A DNA stretch of 64,000 nt from an uncultured Alistipes sp. (GCA_944326855.1 CALVFO010000054.1:16913-80912), one strand, 5' to 3'. Positions 36,097 through 45,940 are shown, counted from the first letter of the stretch. Notes: generated by a model from the letters alone, not told the origin. Numbers and translations are program-made.

Positions 36097-37515
36097 GTGG
36101 GAAACGGAGAGTATATCGTAGCAATTGATTTGGGAACCAATACGGTGACGGCGGTCGTCGGTATGCCGGTGGAAGACGGTAAATTGCGCATCGTCGATTG
36201 TGAAATCTCCCCGATGCAGGGTATGGTGCGCGGAGAAATCAAAAACATCGAACTGGTCGCCCAAAGCATTAAAAAAGCGGTCGAAGCTATCGAAAGCCGC
36301 CTGCAAGTTAAGATTATGGAAGCCTATGCCGGGATTTCAGGCCAGCATATCCGTTGCGTGAAATACCCGTACTATGTTTTCGTGGGTCGCGATGAGATCC
36401 GCGAGGAGGACGTGCAGAAACTCCATGAAAGCATGGCCAACGTGCAGGCTCCCGATGGAGAGACGATCATTCAGATCATTCCTCAGAGCTATATTGTCGA
36501 CGACGAAGAAACCTCCAGCCCGGTGGGTTCGTTCGGCAATAAACTCGAGGCCACGTTCAATTTCGTGTTGGGCGACAGCAACTCCGTGAGCCGTATCAAA
36601 CGGGTGCTTTCCCGGGTGAATATCCGTCAGTGCGGTCTCTACCTCAATGCCATCGCGGCCGCCGAAGCCGTGACGACCGAGGATGAACGTCAGGAAGGCG
36701 TGGCCGTGGCCGATATCGGGGCCGGGACGACGGAAGTGGCCGTCTTTTACAAAAATACCATCCGTCATCTGGCCATCATCCCCTTGGGTGGGAATGTCAT
36801 CAACAAGGACATCCGTTCGTACGGTATTCTGGAACGCCACATCGAAAATCTGAAGGTGAAATACGGAAGCGCCTGGCGCGAAGGGGCTCCGGCCGACAAG
36901 TACATCACGACGCCGGGCCTGAATGCCCGGGTTCCCAAGGAAATTTCGTTCCAAAACCTGGCGGCGATCATCGAAGCCCGCATGCTGGATATCATCGATT
37001 ATGTCATGGAGCAGATCAAGGCGTCGGGTTATGCCGACAAACTGGCCGGAGGTGTGGTGCTCACCGGCGGATCGGCTCAGATGAAAGACCTCGAAAAACT
37101 GTTTAAAAACTATACGGGGATCGATGTCCGGGTGGCCTCTCCGGATGTGCTGCTGGACGAAGAGAGCATCGAGGCGGTCAAAAGCCCGGCTTTCGCTACG
37201 GCCGTGGGGTTGTTGATTAAGGGACAGGCCAGCGGGAAGACGACCCGGACCGAAAAGACCCGTCCGATGAATCAGCCTCAGAGCGGGGGCTCTTCGTACG
37301 GAGAGAGCAATCCGTATGCGGTGACCGATCCCGAAGGACGTCCGACGCTCAACGATCGTTACAGTCAGGGGAAGGGTTACGGCGATGCGGATGATACGCC
37401 CTTTGACGAAGAACCGACGGAAGAAGCGCCGCAGAAAAAAGGCCTGTTCAGCCGGATCAAGAAGAGTTTCGAAAAGGTCTTCGAAATGGATGTGATCGAA
37501 GACAACGAGATATAA
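36097..37515 (+). CDS. ftsA: Cell division protein FtsA
   Basis: Actin-like ATPase that tethers FtsZ filaments to the membrane. It opens with VAIDLGTNTVTAVVG (phosphate 1 loop), carries AVADIGAGTTEVAVF and LTGGSAQMKDL, and includes the 1C subdomain (QIIPQSYIVDDEE). After a disordered Ser/Gly/Asn-rich linker (residues ~380-450), the C-terminus KKGLFSRIKKSFEKVFEMDV is an amphipathic membrane-targeting helix. GTG 36097 is the start. ftsZ begins 114 bp after the stop. Confidence 0.95.
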   Translation: MGNGEYIVAIDLGTNTVTAVVGMPVEDGKLRIVDCEISPMQGMVRGEIKNIELVAQSIKKAVEAIESRLQVKIMEAYAGISGQHIRCVKYPYYVFVGRDEIREEDVQKLHESMANVQAPDGETIIQIIPQSYIVDDEETSSPVGSFGNKLEATFNFVLGDSNSVSRIKRVLSRVNIRQCGLYLNAIAAAEAVTTEDERQEGVAVADIGAGTTEVAVFYKNTIRHLAIIPLGGNVINKDIRSYGILERHIENLKVKYGSAWREGAPADKYITTPGLNARVPKEISFQNLAAIIEARMLDIIDYVMEQIKASGYADKLAGGVVLTGGSAQMKDLEKLFKNYTGIDVRVASPDVLLDEESIEAVKSPAFATAVGLLIKGQASGKTTRTEKTRPMNQPQSGGSSYGESNPYAVTDPEGRPTLNDRYSQGKGYGDADDTPFDEEPTEEAPQKKGLFSRIKKSFEKVFEMDVIEDNEI

Positions 37516-37629
37516 TTCCGCTCGGAAGAGCGGGTGCCGATCCCTTGTCGGACGACCTTCCCCGCCGGGGAGAAGACACCGACGCAGCATTTGGGATCGT
37601 TAGTAACGGAAGAGAAGAAACCAAAGATT

Positions 37630-39138
37630 ATGCCGGATATTATCGAATTTGACCAACCGAAAATTTCCCCGTCGATCATCATGGTGGCCGGGGTGGGCGG
37701 CGGTGGCAGCAACGCCGTCAACTACATGTACGAACTGGGCATCGCCGATGTTTCGTTCATGGTGTGCAACACCGACCGACAGGCGCTGTACCGCAGTCCG
37801 GTGCCGATTAAGGTTCGATTGGGCGAATCCCTGACCCAGGGACTCGGGGCGGGCAACAATCCCGAACGGGGGCGTGAAGCCGCCTTGGAAAGCCTGGATG
37901 AGATCGTGGAAATCTTCAAGCGTGAAGGGACCAAAATGGTCTTCATCACAGCCGGGATGGGAGGGGGTACCGGTACGGGCGCCGCTCCCGTCATTGCCAA
38001 GGCGGCTCGCGAATTGGGCATCCTGACGGTGGCGATCGTGACGCTGCCGTTCAAAACCGAAGGCCCCAAACGTATGACGCATGCCTATGAAGGGATCGAA
38101 CAGCTTAGACAGTATGTCGATTCGCTGCTGTTGATCAACAACGAAAATATTCAGGATATTTACGGTAAGTTGACCTTGTCGGAGGCTTTCGGTAAGGCCG
38201 ATGATATTTTGGCGACGGCTGCCAAGAGCATTGCCGAAGTCATTACGCGCGATAATACGGTCAACGTGGACTTCGCCGATGTACAGACGGTGATGCGCGA
38301 CAGCGGAATCGCTCTGATGGGTTCGGGTCGCGCTTCGGGCGAAGATCGGGCCATGGAGGTTGCCAATGCGGCACTGACCTCTCCGCTGCTCAACCACAAC
38401 GATATCGTGGGGGCCAAGAACATTCTGATCAACATTACCTCCGGGGAAGAGGAAATCACCCTCGAAGAGACCTATCTGATCACCGAATACATTCAGGAAC
38501 GTTCGGGCAACAACGCCGATATTATCTGGGGGGCGGGCACCGATCCGTCTCTGGGCAGCGATATCGAAGTGACGATTATCGCTACGGGATTTGCCGTGGA
38601 ATCCATCGCTCAAAATTATACACCGTTTGCTTCGCCGCTTCAGGCGCGTCTCGATGCGGCCCGTCAGGCGGCCGAAACGGAGGCCGGTTCTGAGGAAGAG
38701 ACCGCTCCGGAACCTGAAACGAAACCCGAGGAAGAAACTCCTGCAGCACCTGCCCGACCTCGTTGGACACCTCCTCAGGAACGACAGACGCCCCCTCGAC
38801 CGACCTTCAACCGTCCGTTGAGTCCTCGCCCCTTGAGTGACCCCCGGACGGCGGCTCCGACGCCTTCACCGGTGATTCCGCCCGCACCCAATACGCAGAG
38901 CGCTCCCAGTCCGTTGGGACGTCCTGCCGCAGCTCCGCAGGTGATCGAGTCCAAAGACAAAAACCAGCCGTCGGCTTTCGATATCGACGAAATGGAAAAT
39001 GTCCCGGCTTTTGTTCGTCGTAAAATGCGTTTCGTAAAGGATAATCCCGAAGAAGGAGGACGCAGTTCGCGGGTGGTGCTTAAAGACGATGCCTCGCAGG
39101 ATGACAAACCGCAGGGCGGCAATTCTTTGTTTGATTAA
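37630..39138 (+). CDS. ftsZ: Cell division GTPase FtsZ
   Basis: Tubulin-like GTPase that forms the Z-ring. The tubulin signature GGGTGTG is at residues 111-117, and the N-terminal [13 protein letters not shown] loop is conserved. A proline/glutamate-rich linker of ~130 residues (325-455) connects to a C-terminal motif with VPAFVRRK at residues 458-465, which resembles the conserved peptide that binds FtsA; 37 more residues follow it. ATG 37630 is the start; the in-frame extension to 37534 lacks family similarity. Confidence 0.96.
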   Translation: MPDIIEFDQPKISPSIIMVAGVGGGGSNAVNYMYELGIADVSFMVCNTDRQALYRSPVPIKVRLGESLTQGLGAGNNPERGREAALESLDEIVEIFKREGTKMVFITAGMGGGTGTGAAPVIAKAARELGILTVAIVTLPFKTEGPKRMTHAYEGIEQLRQYVDSLLLINNENIQDIYGKLTLSEAFGKADDILATAAKSIAEVITRDNTVNVDFADVQTVMRDSGIALMGSGRASGEDRAMEVANAALTSPLLNHNDIVGAKNILINITSGEEEITLEETYLITEYIQERSGNNADIIWGAGTDPSLGSDIEVTIIATGFAVESIAQNYTPFASPLQARLDAARQAAETEAGSEEETAPEPETKPEEETPAAPARPRWTPPQERQTPPRPTFNRPLSPRPLSDPRTAAPTPSPVIPPAPNTQSAPSPLGRPAAAPQVIESKDKNQPSAFDIDEMENVPAFVRRKMRFVKDNPEEGGRSSRVVLKDDASQDDKPQGGNSLFD

Positions 39139-39218
39139 TCGGATGTTTCGATCCGGGGAACGGGCTGACGAAGTAGACGCTCCCCGGAAAGAATCTCTGT
39201 ATAGAGTCTTTATTCGCT

Positions 39219-40517
39219 TTGGAACTGTGTCTGATAACGGCCGTTGCGTTTAATCCACTGGGAACCCAGGGTATCGCTTTGCTGGTGGCTATCGGGTTGT
39301 TGCTGATGGCCTCGGCAATGATTTCGAGTTCGGAGACGGCTTTCTTTTCGCTGACCCCTCAGCATATCAATCATTTCAAACACAAAACGACACGCAGCAC
39401 GAATGCCGTGTTGCGTCTGTTGTCTGCACCCGAGTATCTGCTGGCGACGATCCTGATCGCCAATAACCTTGTCAATATCTGTGTGGTGTTGCTCTCCAAT
39501 ACCCTGATCGACTCATGGGTCGACTTTCAGGGAGCGGAAACCCTGGAACTGGTGGTCAAATTGGTGATCGTCACCTTTATTTTGCTGCTGTTCGGAGAGA
39601 TTATGCCCAAGGTGTTCGCCTCGTACAACGCTGTGCGGGTCGCGAAAATGATGGCGGTACCCATGCTCTTTTTGCGCGGGTTGTTCAAACCGTTCTCCTA
39701 TCTGTTGATTCGCTCCGGAAACAGCATCAGCGCCCGGGCCGCCAAAAAGAAAGTCAATATTTCGATGGATGAACTCTCCAATGCCCTGGAGATGACTTCC
39801 GACCAGAGCGTTGAAGAGAAAAAAATCCTTACGGGCATCGTGGGCTTTGTCAATACCGAGGTCGCTCAGATCATGAAACATCGGGTGGATATTGTGGCCC
39901 TGGATGTGAAGGAGGATTTCGATCGGGTCAGGGAGGTGATTCTGGCTTCGGGCTTCTCCCGGATTCCGGTCTATGAGGAGAGTATGGATAATATCAAGGG
40001 CGTCTTGTATGTGAAGGATTTGATTCCTCATATTTCCCGGGAGGCGTCGTTCGATTGGCGGAGCCTGTGCCGTAAAGCCTATTTCGTGCCCGAACACAAG
40101 AAGATCAACGACCTGTTGGAAGAGTTTCAAACCCAGAAAGTCCATCTCGGCATCGTGGTGGACGAATACGGTTCGACGCAGGGACTGGTCTCTCTGGAAG
40201 ATATCCTGGAGGAAATTGTGGGTGAAATTTCCGATGAATCGGATGTGGAAGAGTCGTTTTATACCCAGGTGGACGAACATACCTTTCTGTTCGACGGCAA
40301 GACCAACCTGACCGATATGCTTAAGGTCCTGGAGCTGGAAGATGATTATTTGGACGCCCTCAAGGGACAGGCGGAAAGTATCGGCGGATTGATGCTGGAA
40401 ATCCGGCGGGATTTCATCCGGCAGGGAGATGTGATTTATGCCCGGGAGTTGACCCTCAAGGCCGAATCCGTGGATGGACACCGCATAGACAAGGTGCAGG
40501 TGAAATTGGGAAAATAG
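39219..40517 (+). CDS. CNNM/CorC-type membrane protein, GldE-like
   Basis: An N-terminal membrane domain of the CNNM/DUF21 type (three to four helices, SSSETAFFSLTPQHINHFKHK) is followed by two CBS domains (VDIVALDVKEDFDRVREVILASGFSRIPVYEES; VHLGIVVDEYGSTQGLVSLEDILEEIVGEI) and a C-terminal CorC/HlyC domain. In Bacteroidota this architecture is often named GldE from gliding-motility studies, but relatives also act in Mg/Co efflux, and no gliding gene is nearby. The start codon is uncertain: TTG 39219 gives a full-length first helix, while ATG 39307 would lose part of it. Confidence 0.8.
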   Translation: MELCLITAVAFNPLGTQGIALLVAIGLLLMASAMISSSETAFFSLTPQHINHFKHKTTRSTNAVLRLLSAPEYLLATILIANNLVNICVVLLSNTLIDSWVDFQGAETLELVVKLVIVTFILLLFGEIMPKVFASYNAVRVAKMMAVPMLFLRGLFKPFSYLLIRSGNSISARAAKKKVNISMDELSNALEMTSDQSVEEKKILTGIVGFVNTEVAQIMKHRVDIVALDVKEDFDRVREVILASGFSRIPVYEESMDNIKGVLYVKDLIPHISREASFDWRSLCRKAYFVPEHKKINDLLEEFQTQKVHLGIVVDEYGSTQGLVSLEDILEEIVGEISDESDVEESFYTQVDEHTFLFDGKTNLTDMLKVLELEDDYLDALKGQAESIGGLMLEIRRDFIRQGDVIYARELTLKAESVDGHRIDKVQVKLGK

Positions 40518-40639
40518 GACATGAAGGTTTGTCTGTATCCGGCCTGCGGACGAGAGCTCGGGGGCGGGATGTGGCGATCGACCTGGTACTGAATATCGAA
40601 TACACTACAAATAACCAACAAAACCCAAAACAACAAACC

Positions 40640-42133
40640 ATGAAAAAAATCTTTTTTGCCGGATGCGCCCTTTGGTTGAGTGCGATTTTTATGCCGGTGC
40701 AAGCTCAGAATCAAGAAAAACTGAGCGAACAGCAACTGAAGATGATGGAAGCATTCCATATCGTTTCGGCGGCGGATATCGAACAGTGGGCGCGGACCTT
40801 GGTGTCGGATGAATACCGGGGACGTCGTTCGGGCGATATCGGTTACGACATGGCTGCCGATTTTGTGATCGATCATTTCAAGGAATGGGGTATCCAGCCC
40901 AAAGGGGATAACGGCACTTATGAAAATACGTTTGCTCAGCCCTATTGCGATGTGCAGGGCGTGGGCTTCCTGAAGGCTTATTATGCCGTGGGCAAGGATA
41001 CGGTCGTGAAAAATTATGTCGCTCGTCAGGATTATTTCCCGACCGCTCTTTCCGACGGAGGGGAAGCAACGGGCGAGTTGGTCTATGTCGGTTACGGGAT
41101 CAACGCTCCGGAGTTGGGATACAACGATTATAAAGGAGTGGATCTGACCGGTAAGATTGTATTGTGCGAAGGCGGGTTCCCGTACAAGGGCAAAAATGTC
41201 GATTCGCTGAAGATGTGGAACAAATACCTGCGGGCTCAGCCCAAGATCGCTGCCGCCAAGGCTGCCGGGGCCAAAGGCTTGCTGTTCGTTTCCAAATATG
41301 CCAACCCGATGCCGATGCAGACTCCGGGGATGATCGTGGCTTTTGTCAGCAAGGAAACGGCTCAGGAACTGCTCGCCGGGACGGGACACAGTTTCGACGA
41401 ATGGCATAAACGCTTCGACGAATTTAAAGGAAAGGCCGTACCGACGGGACATATCGTGAGTCTCGGTGCGGAAAATACGTTCTACGGCGATCGTACGACG
41501 GCCAATATCGTCGGGGTGATCGAAGGGAGCGATCCCGTGCTGAAAAATGAATATATCGTTCTGGGTGCCCACATCGACCACCTGGGGATGTTGCCCGAAA
41601 TTTATCCCGGAGCTCAGGATAACGTCTCGGGTTCGGTCATTACCCTGGCGGCTGCCAAGGCGTTGGCTCTTTCGAAAGTGGAAATGAAACGCAGCGTGGT
41701 GATCGTTCTGTTCGCTTCCGAAGAGTTGGGCGTTCTGGGTTCCGAACATTTCGTCAAGACGATGCCGTTCCCCAAAGAAAAGGTGGTCTGCATGGTCAAT
41801 ACCGACATGTTGGCGACCGGAACGGGATTTTTGGTGCATACGGCTACGGAATGGGCCGATTTGGTACCCTATTTCCGGACGGCTTCCGAAGAGTGGGCCC
41901 GTCGTCCTTTCACGGCCAATATGACCCCTTGGGAATATAAAACCCGTTTGTATACCGACGGCAATCTGTTCCAGAATTTCAAGATGCCGACTTTCGAACT
42001 GAAAACGACAGGCGGTAAATGGCCGGCACCTTACCATGTGCCCGAAGATACGATGGATCAGCTCGATCCGGTGATTATGGCCGATGCCGCCCGTACGATG
42101 GCAATCGCCGTGATCCAGATTGCGAACAAATAG
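40640..42133 (+). CDS. Secreted M28-family zinc peptidase with PA domain
   Basis: A 497-residue exported aminopeptidase-like protein. Signal peptide MKKIFFAGCALWLSAIFMPVQAQ; a PA domain (ELVYVGYGINAPELGYNDYKGVDLTGKIVLCEGG) is inserted before the M28 catalytic part, where zinc ligands lie in LGAHIDHLG, AQDNVSGS, ASEELGVLGSEHF, VNTDML and the late HVPEDTMDQLD. The start at 40640 gives a perfect signal peptide; the in-frame ATG at 40529 would add 37 polar residues. A hairpin terminator follows. Confidence 0.88.
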   Translation: MKKIFFAGCALWLSAIFMPVQAQNQEKLSEQQLKMMEAFHIVSAADIEQWARTLVSDEYRGRRSGDIGYDMAADFVIDHFKEWGIQPKGDNGTYENTFAQPYCDVQGVGFLKAYYAVGKDTVVKNYVARQDYFPTALSDGGEATGELVYVGYGINAPELGYNDYKGVDLTGKIVLCEGGFPYKGKNVDSLKMWNKYLRAQPKIAAAKAAGAKGLLFVSKYANPMPMQTPGMIVAFVSKETAQELLAGTGHSFDEWHKRFDEFKGKAVPTGHIVSLGAENTFYGDRTTANIVGVIEGSDPVLKNEYIVLGAHIDHLGMLPEIYPGAQDNVSGSVITLAAAKALALSKVEMKRSVVIVLFASEELGVLGSEHFVKTMPFPKEKVVCMVNTDMLATGTGFLVHTATEWADLVPYFRTASEEWARRPFTANMTPWEYKTRLYTDGNLFQNFKMPTFELKTTGGKWPAPYHVPEDTMDQLDPVIMADAARTMAIAVIQIANK

Positions 42134-42156
42134 GGTGTTGCGTTTACACCATCCGG

Positions 42157-42195
42157 AAAGCCGTCTTCCCTCACCGGGGAAGACGGCTTTTTGTT
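42157..42195 (+). terminator. Hairpin terminator after M28 peptidase
   Basis: A perfect 14-bp stem AAAGCCGTCTTCCC (42157-42170) with 42177-42190, 6-nt loop TCACCG, followed by TTGTT. Confidence 0.85.
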
Positions 42196-42521
42196 GGGGT
42201 GAGACCCGTACGGGAGGGAGGGGTCTCGATCTTTCGGGAAAGAGCCCGTACAATGCGGAGGGGTTGTCTGTTTACAGGGAAGGCGGGTGATAGTATGAAT
42301 ACGGACAGGTATATGAAGTACGGAACTTTGTAAACACGCCTGCAAATCCCTCAAAGTTTTTGGAAGAGGAGGACTGCATCAAGGCGTAAACCGCGCAACA
42401 GGAATTGCCCGGGAAAAGGACGGAAAGAAAGCAGAAACGCCGGACGGCAGAGAAAAGGGAAGACAGAACGGCCGCGAAATGAGGACGCAGCCCGGTAGGG
42501 GAATGGGATTCGGATCCGTAT

Positions 42522-42551
42522 AAAAAAACCGCTCCGAAATTTCGGGAGCGG
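42522..42551 (-). terminator. Hairpin terminator for fabI
   Basis: On the minus strand CCGCTCC (rc of 42545-42551) pairs with GGAGCGG (rc of 42529-42535) around a 9-nt loop, followed by T7. Confidence 0.75.
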
Positions 42552-42581
42552 CTTTGTGGAAAACGAATCCGAAGAAATCGG

Positions 42582-43424
42582 TTATTCGTGTTTGATATCG
42601 CGGTATTCCATCCCTTTCCCATAGGTTTTCATGGCACGGGCGCTCATCCCCATGTTGGAGAAGCCTCCGTCGTGGTAGAGGTTCTGCATGGTGACCTTGC
42701 GGGTGAGATCCGAGAAGAGCGTCAGCACGTAGTCGGCACAGTCTTCCGCCGTAGCGTTGCCCAGAGGCGACATGCGATCGGCGAAATCCATCAGGTCGTT
42801 CAGTCCCATCACGCCGCTACCGGCTGTCGTAGGGGTCGGAGACTGGGATACGGTATTGATGCGCACCTGCTTTTCACGGCCGTAGATGTAGCCGAAACTG
42901 CGGGCAATGGATTCCAACAGGGCTTTGGCGTCGGCCATGTCGTTGTAACCGTACAGGGTACGCTGTGCCGCGATATAGGTGAGGGCTACGATCGAACCCC
43001 AGTTGTTGAGGGCGTCCTTTTTGCGGGCGACCTGAATGACCTTGTGAAAGGAAATGGCCGATATGTCGAGGGTTTTGGCCAAAAAGTCGTAGTCCAGGTC
43101 GTCGTATGTGCGTCCTTTGCGGACGTTGGGCGACATGCCGATGGAGTGGAGAATGAAGTCAAATTTCCCTCCGAAATGTTCCATGGATTGGTCGATCAGG
43201 TTTTCCAGGTCGGCCACGCTGGTGGCATCGGCCGGAATGACGATGCTGCCGGTTTGTTCGGCGAGCTGGTTGATCGTCCCCATGCGGATCGAAACGGGCG
43301 TATTGGTAAGCACGATCTGAGCCCCTTCTTCAACGGCCCGCTGGGCCACTTTCCATGCAATGGAGTGTTCGTTGAGGGCTCCGAAGATCAAGCCTTTCTT
43401 TCCTTTTAAAAGATTGTATGACAT
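42582..43424 (-). CDS. fabI: Enoyl-[acyl-carrier-protein] reductase (NADH)
   Basis: SDR-family enzyme that performs the last reduction in each fatty acid elongation cycle. The N-terminal LLKGKKGLIFGALNEHSIAWKVAQ binds the nucleotide (the GALNEHSIA form of FabI). The catalytic Tyr-x6-Lys appears as YGYNDMADAKALLE with Tyr and Lys spaced by the family rule. VNTVSQSPTPTTAGSGV follows. The 280-residue product starts at ATG 43424; the in-frame extension to 43478 covers the promoter. Confidence 0.93.
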   Translation of the reverse strand: MSYNLLKGKKGLIFGALNEHSIAWKVAQRAVEEGAQIVLTNTPVSIRMGTINQLAEQTGSIVIPADATSVADLENLIDQSMEHFGGKFDFILHSIGMSPNVRKGRTYDDLDYDFLAKTLDISAISFHKVIQVARKKDALNNWGSIVALTYIAAQRTLYGYNDMADAKALLESIARSFGYIYGREKQVRINTVSQSPTPTTAGSGVMGLNDLMDFADRMSPLGNATAEDCADYVLTLFSDLTRKVTMQNLYHDGGFSNMGMSARAMKTYGKGMEYRDIKHE

Positions 43425-43448
43425 AGATTTCTGCGATTGATTCGCGGG

Positions 43449-43456
43449 CAAAGGTA
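43449..43456 (-). promoter_or_regulatory. -7 element TACCTTTG for fabI
   Basis: Exact TAnnTTTG match on the minus strand, 24 bp before ATG 43424. Confidence 0.65.
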
Positions 43457-43570
43457 CGAATATTTGGGTAATCTGCAACCGAACCTTCTCCGAAGGAACT
43501 GTTTCGGAGAATCGGCTGGGAGGCTTGGAAGAGATGTGCCGAAAAAGAGAAACGCTCGTTGTCCGGACGT

Positions 43571-44470
43571 CTATTGCGGCACGAACAGATAGGTGATGGT
43601 TCCTTGTTGACGGTCGGGGGCTGTGCCGTCTACGTTGAAACGGGACAGACGGGCGGCTTCTACTGCACGGTCGAGAATACAGTCGTCTTGGGTCGAAGTG
43701 CTGCCGACAGCCGCATCGGTCACCTTGCCGTTGCGGTTGACCGTGATTTCTACGACGACCTGTCCGCCGCCTTCACACTGATAAGCCGGTATGTGCATAT
43801 AAACGGCAGAACGTCCCGCCAACGAAAAAGAGATGATTACATTGCCCTTCACCTTGACCGTCTCCTGCTTTTCCTGTTTGTCGTTCTGGCTTTTCTGGGC
43901 TTTGCGGGCATCGATCATGGCCTGTTCCTCGCTCAGCCCCTTTTCGTAGGCTTCGCGGGAGGCCCGCATGCGATCCTGCACTTCCTGAGCCTGTTCGGCA
44001 AGATCCTCCGGAATGGGATTGTTGCGCAGGGTCTGCGACTCGGCGATCGTCTTGGAATCTTCGTTGGAAATCTGGTTCCGGGCTTCCCGCAGGCTCTCTT
44101 CGAGTTCCTGTCGTTCTTCCGGTGTCAGGGGCTTTTGCTCGGGCTGGGGGGGGATCTCCTCCATGGAGATATAGATCGTATTCTCGTGCGTTTGTTGCCC
44201 GATGATAATCTTCGACGAAACGAATACGATGCCGACGATTAAGTACGCAATCACCGTAACGCACAGACCTACTTTGTGTTCGTAGGCCCAACTTCCCGGA
44301 TCGGTCGGCCTTTTTTCGAAAGGCAGGACAATCCGTCTCCGACGAGGATCGCGCACTCCCTCCCGAGGGGGAGGCGGTACAGGACGACCCTCCTGCGGGA
44401 TGCCTTTCGGACGGTTCGTCTGGGGTCCGTGCTGCGGATATGGCGGTTCAGGTCTGCGCTCCTGTCTCAT
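43571..44470 (-). CDS. TonB-like protein with proline-rich cytoplasmic N-terminus
   Basis: A 299-residue inner-membrane protein. The first ~65 residues are Pro/Arg-rich (PEPPYPQHGPQTNRPKGIPQ). One transmembrane helix (residues ~67-86) leads into a charged coiled-coil-like segment (residues ~100-200, EERQELEESLREARNQ, AEQAQEVQDRMRASREAYEKG) and a C-terminal TonB-like domain (GQVVVEITVNRNGKVTDAAV...FNVDGTAPDRQQGTITYLFVPQ), closely similar to the end of the TonB at 60258. No exbB or exbD adjoins it. It diverges from lpxC/fabZ with promoters on both sides. The start at 44470 follows a -7 element. Confidence 0.75.
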   Translation of the reverse strand: MRQERRPEPPYPQHGPQTNRPKGIPQEGRPVPPPPREGVRDPRRRRIVLPFEKRPTDPGSWAYEHKVGLCVTVIAYLIVGIVFVSSKIIIGQQTHENTIYISMEEIPPQPEQKPLTPEERQELEESLREARNQISNEDSKTIAESQTLRNNPIPEDLAEQAQEVQDRMRASREAYEKGLSEEQAMIDARKAQKSQNDKQEKQETVKVKGNVIISFSLAGRSAVYMHIPAYQCEGGGQVVVEITVNRNGKVTDAAVGSTSTQDDCILDRAVEAARLSRFNVDGTAPDRQQGTITYLFVPQ

Positions 44471-44491
44471 CGTACGCTCTAAAATTCTGCA

Positions 44492-44499
44492 CAAAAGTA
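44492..44499 (-). promoter_or_regulatory. -7 element TACTTTTG for the TonB-like gene
   Basis: Exact TAnnTTTG match on the minus strand, 21 bp before ATG 44470. Confidence 0.6.
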
Positions 44500-44521
44500 C
44501 GATTTCTTTGTAAAAAATTAA

Positions 44522-44529
44522 TACCTTTG
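44522..44529 (+). promoter_or_regulatory. -7 element TACCTTTG for lpxC/fabZ
   Basis: Exact match 19 bp before ATG 44549; the divergent TonB-like promoter lies 22 bp away. Confidence 0.65.
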
Positions 44530-44548
44530 TGAGCAAAATATTTTTAAC

Positions 44549-45940
44549 ATGTCAGTTGCGCAGAAAACGTTGAATGCTCCGATTTCCTTCCAGGGGAAAG
44601 GATTGCATACGGGACTTCCTGTCACTATGAATATATTGCCTGCCGAGGCTGGAACGGGCATCCGTTTCCGTCGTGTGGATCTGGACGGAGCTCCGGAAGT
44701 AGAGGCTTTGTGTGACTATGTGGTGGATACTTCGCGTGGCACCACCCTCGAAAAGAAAGGAGTACGGATCAGTACCATCGAACATGTCATGGGCGCCTTG
44801 TGGGCCATGGGTGTGGATAACGCGATCGTTGAGGTCAATGCCCCCGAAACGCCGATCATGGATGGTTCTGCGGCAGCCTATGTGGCCGAAATCGAACGGG
44901 TCGGATTGGTCGACCAGGAGGCCGAACGCGTGTATTACGATATCGAAGAAAAAACGGTTTTCACCCACATCGAAAAAGGCGTGGAAATCGCAGCCTATCC
45001 CGATGACCATTTCTCGGTGGATGTCAACATCGATTTCGGCTCGAAAATTTTGGGCAATCAATATGCCCGTTTGGATAGCGAAGCCGATTTCAACCGGCAA
45101 ATCGCACCTTGTCGGACGTTCGTTTTCCTGCATGAACTCGAACCGCTCATTCAGCACAACCTGATCAAGGGCGGCGATCTGGATAACGCCATCGTCATTG
45201 TCGAAAATGAAATCTCCGAGGAAGAACTGGCCCGCTTGTCGGCCCTGTTCCATAAAAAGAACGTCAAGGTCAAAGAAGGGTATCTCAATAACCTCAAGTT
45301 GCGCTTCCCCAACGAATGTGCCCGTCATAAACTCTTGGATATGATCGGCGATATGGCCCTGATCGGCACCCGTATCCGGGGACGTATCGTGGCTTACAAA
45401 CCCGGTCATTACGCCAATACCGAGTTTGCCAAACTGGTGCGCAAACAGATCAAACGCAATTCGGCCAAACCGTGGTTCCGGTACAATCCCAACGTGGAAC
45501 CGCTTTACGATATCAACCGCATTCGGGAAATGTTGCCTCACCGGCCTCCCTTCCTGTTGGTCGACAAGGTGTTGTATGTCGACTCGCAGCGGGTCGTGGG
45601 GATCAAAAACGTCACCATGAACGAACCGTTCTTCGTGGGACACTTCCCCAGCGAACCGGTGATGCCGGGCGTGTTGATTGTCGAAGCCATGGCCCAATGC
45701 GGGGGTATTCTGGCTTTGCACGATATTCCGGATCCTGAAAATTACAGCACTTATTTCATGAAGATTGACGGGGTGAAATTCAAACGCAAAGTGGTTCCCG
45801 GCGATACCTTGCAGTTCGAGCTGCGGCTGGCCGAACCGATCCGTCGCGGAATTGTGCTGATGGAAGCCCGTGCCTATGTGGGCGACGTATTGGCGACCGA
45901 AGCGGTGCTGATGGCCCAGGTGGCCCGTAATAAACAATAA
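44549..45940 (+). CDS. lpxC/fabZ: Bifunctional LpxC deacetylase / FabZ dehydratase
   Basis: A fusion of two envelope enzymes, typical of Bacteroidota. Residues 1 to ~310 are the zinc deacetylase LpxC, committing step of lipid A synthesis: zinc ligands His79 ([11 protein letters not shown]), His260 and Asp264 (HKLLDMIGD). Residues ~318-463 are FabZ, the (3R)-hydroxyacyl-ACP dehydratase of fatty acid synthesis: [12 protein letters not shown] (His331) and the catalytic His365 in [12 protein letters not shown]. The fusion places the consumption and elongation of hydroxyacyl-ACP in one polypeptide. lpxA follows 64 bp later; lpxD is not in the window. Confidence 0.95.
   Translation: MSVAQKTLNAPISFQGKGLHTGLPVTMNILPAEAGTGIRFRRVDLDGAPEVEALCDYVVDTSRGTTLEKKGVRISTIEHVMGALWAMGVDNAIVEVNAPETPIMDGSAAAYVAEIERVGLVDQEAERVYYDIEEKTVFTHIEKGVEIAAYPDDHFSVDVNIDFGSKILGNQYARLDSEADFNRQIAPCRTFVFLHELEPLIQHNLIKGGDLDNAIVIVENEISEEELARLSALFHKKNVKVKEGYLNNLKLRFPNECARHKLLDMIGDMALIGTRIRGRIVAYKPGHYANTEFAKLVRKQIKRNSAKPWFRYNPNVEPLYDINRIREMLPHRPPFLLVDKVLYVDSQRVVGIKNVTMNEPFFVGHFPSEPVMPGVLIVEAMAQCGGILALHDIPDPENYSTYFMKIDGVKFKRKVVPGDTLQFELRLAEPIRRGIVLMEARAYVGDVLATEAVLMAQVARNKQ

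Larger units (their letters stand above)
42134..42581. other. Gene-free gap between M28 peptidase and fabI
   Basis: Two convergent genes face this gap. It holds the terminator at 42157 and the fabI terminator at 42522. Between them a short stem GAGACCC/GGGTCTC (42201-42207 with 42221-42227) is the only structure I see. No gene is convincing. Confidence 0.6.

Noticed and set aside
40436-42253. 605-codon minus-strand frame opposite the M28 peptidase
   Set aside because: His/Arg/Gln-rich shadow; the plus strand has a signal peptide and M28 motifs.
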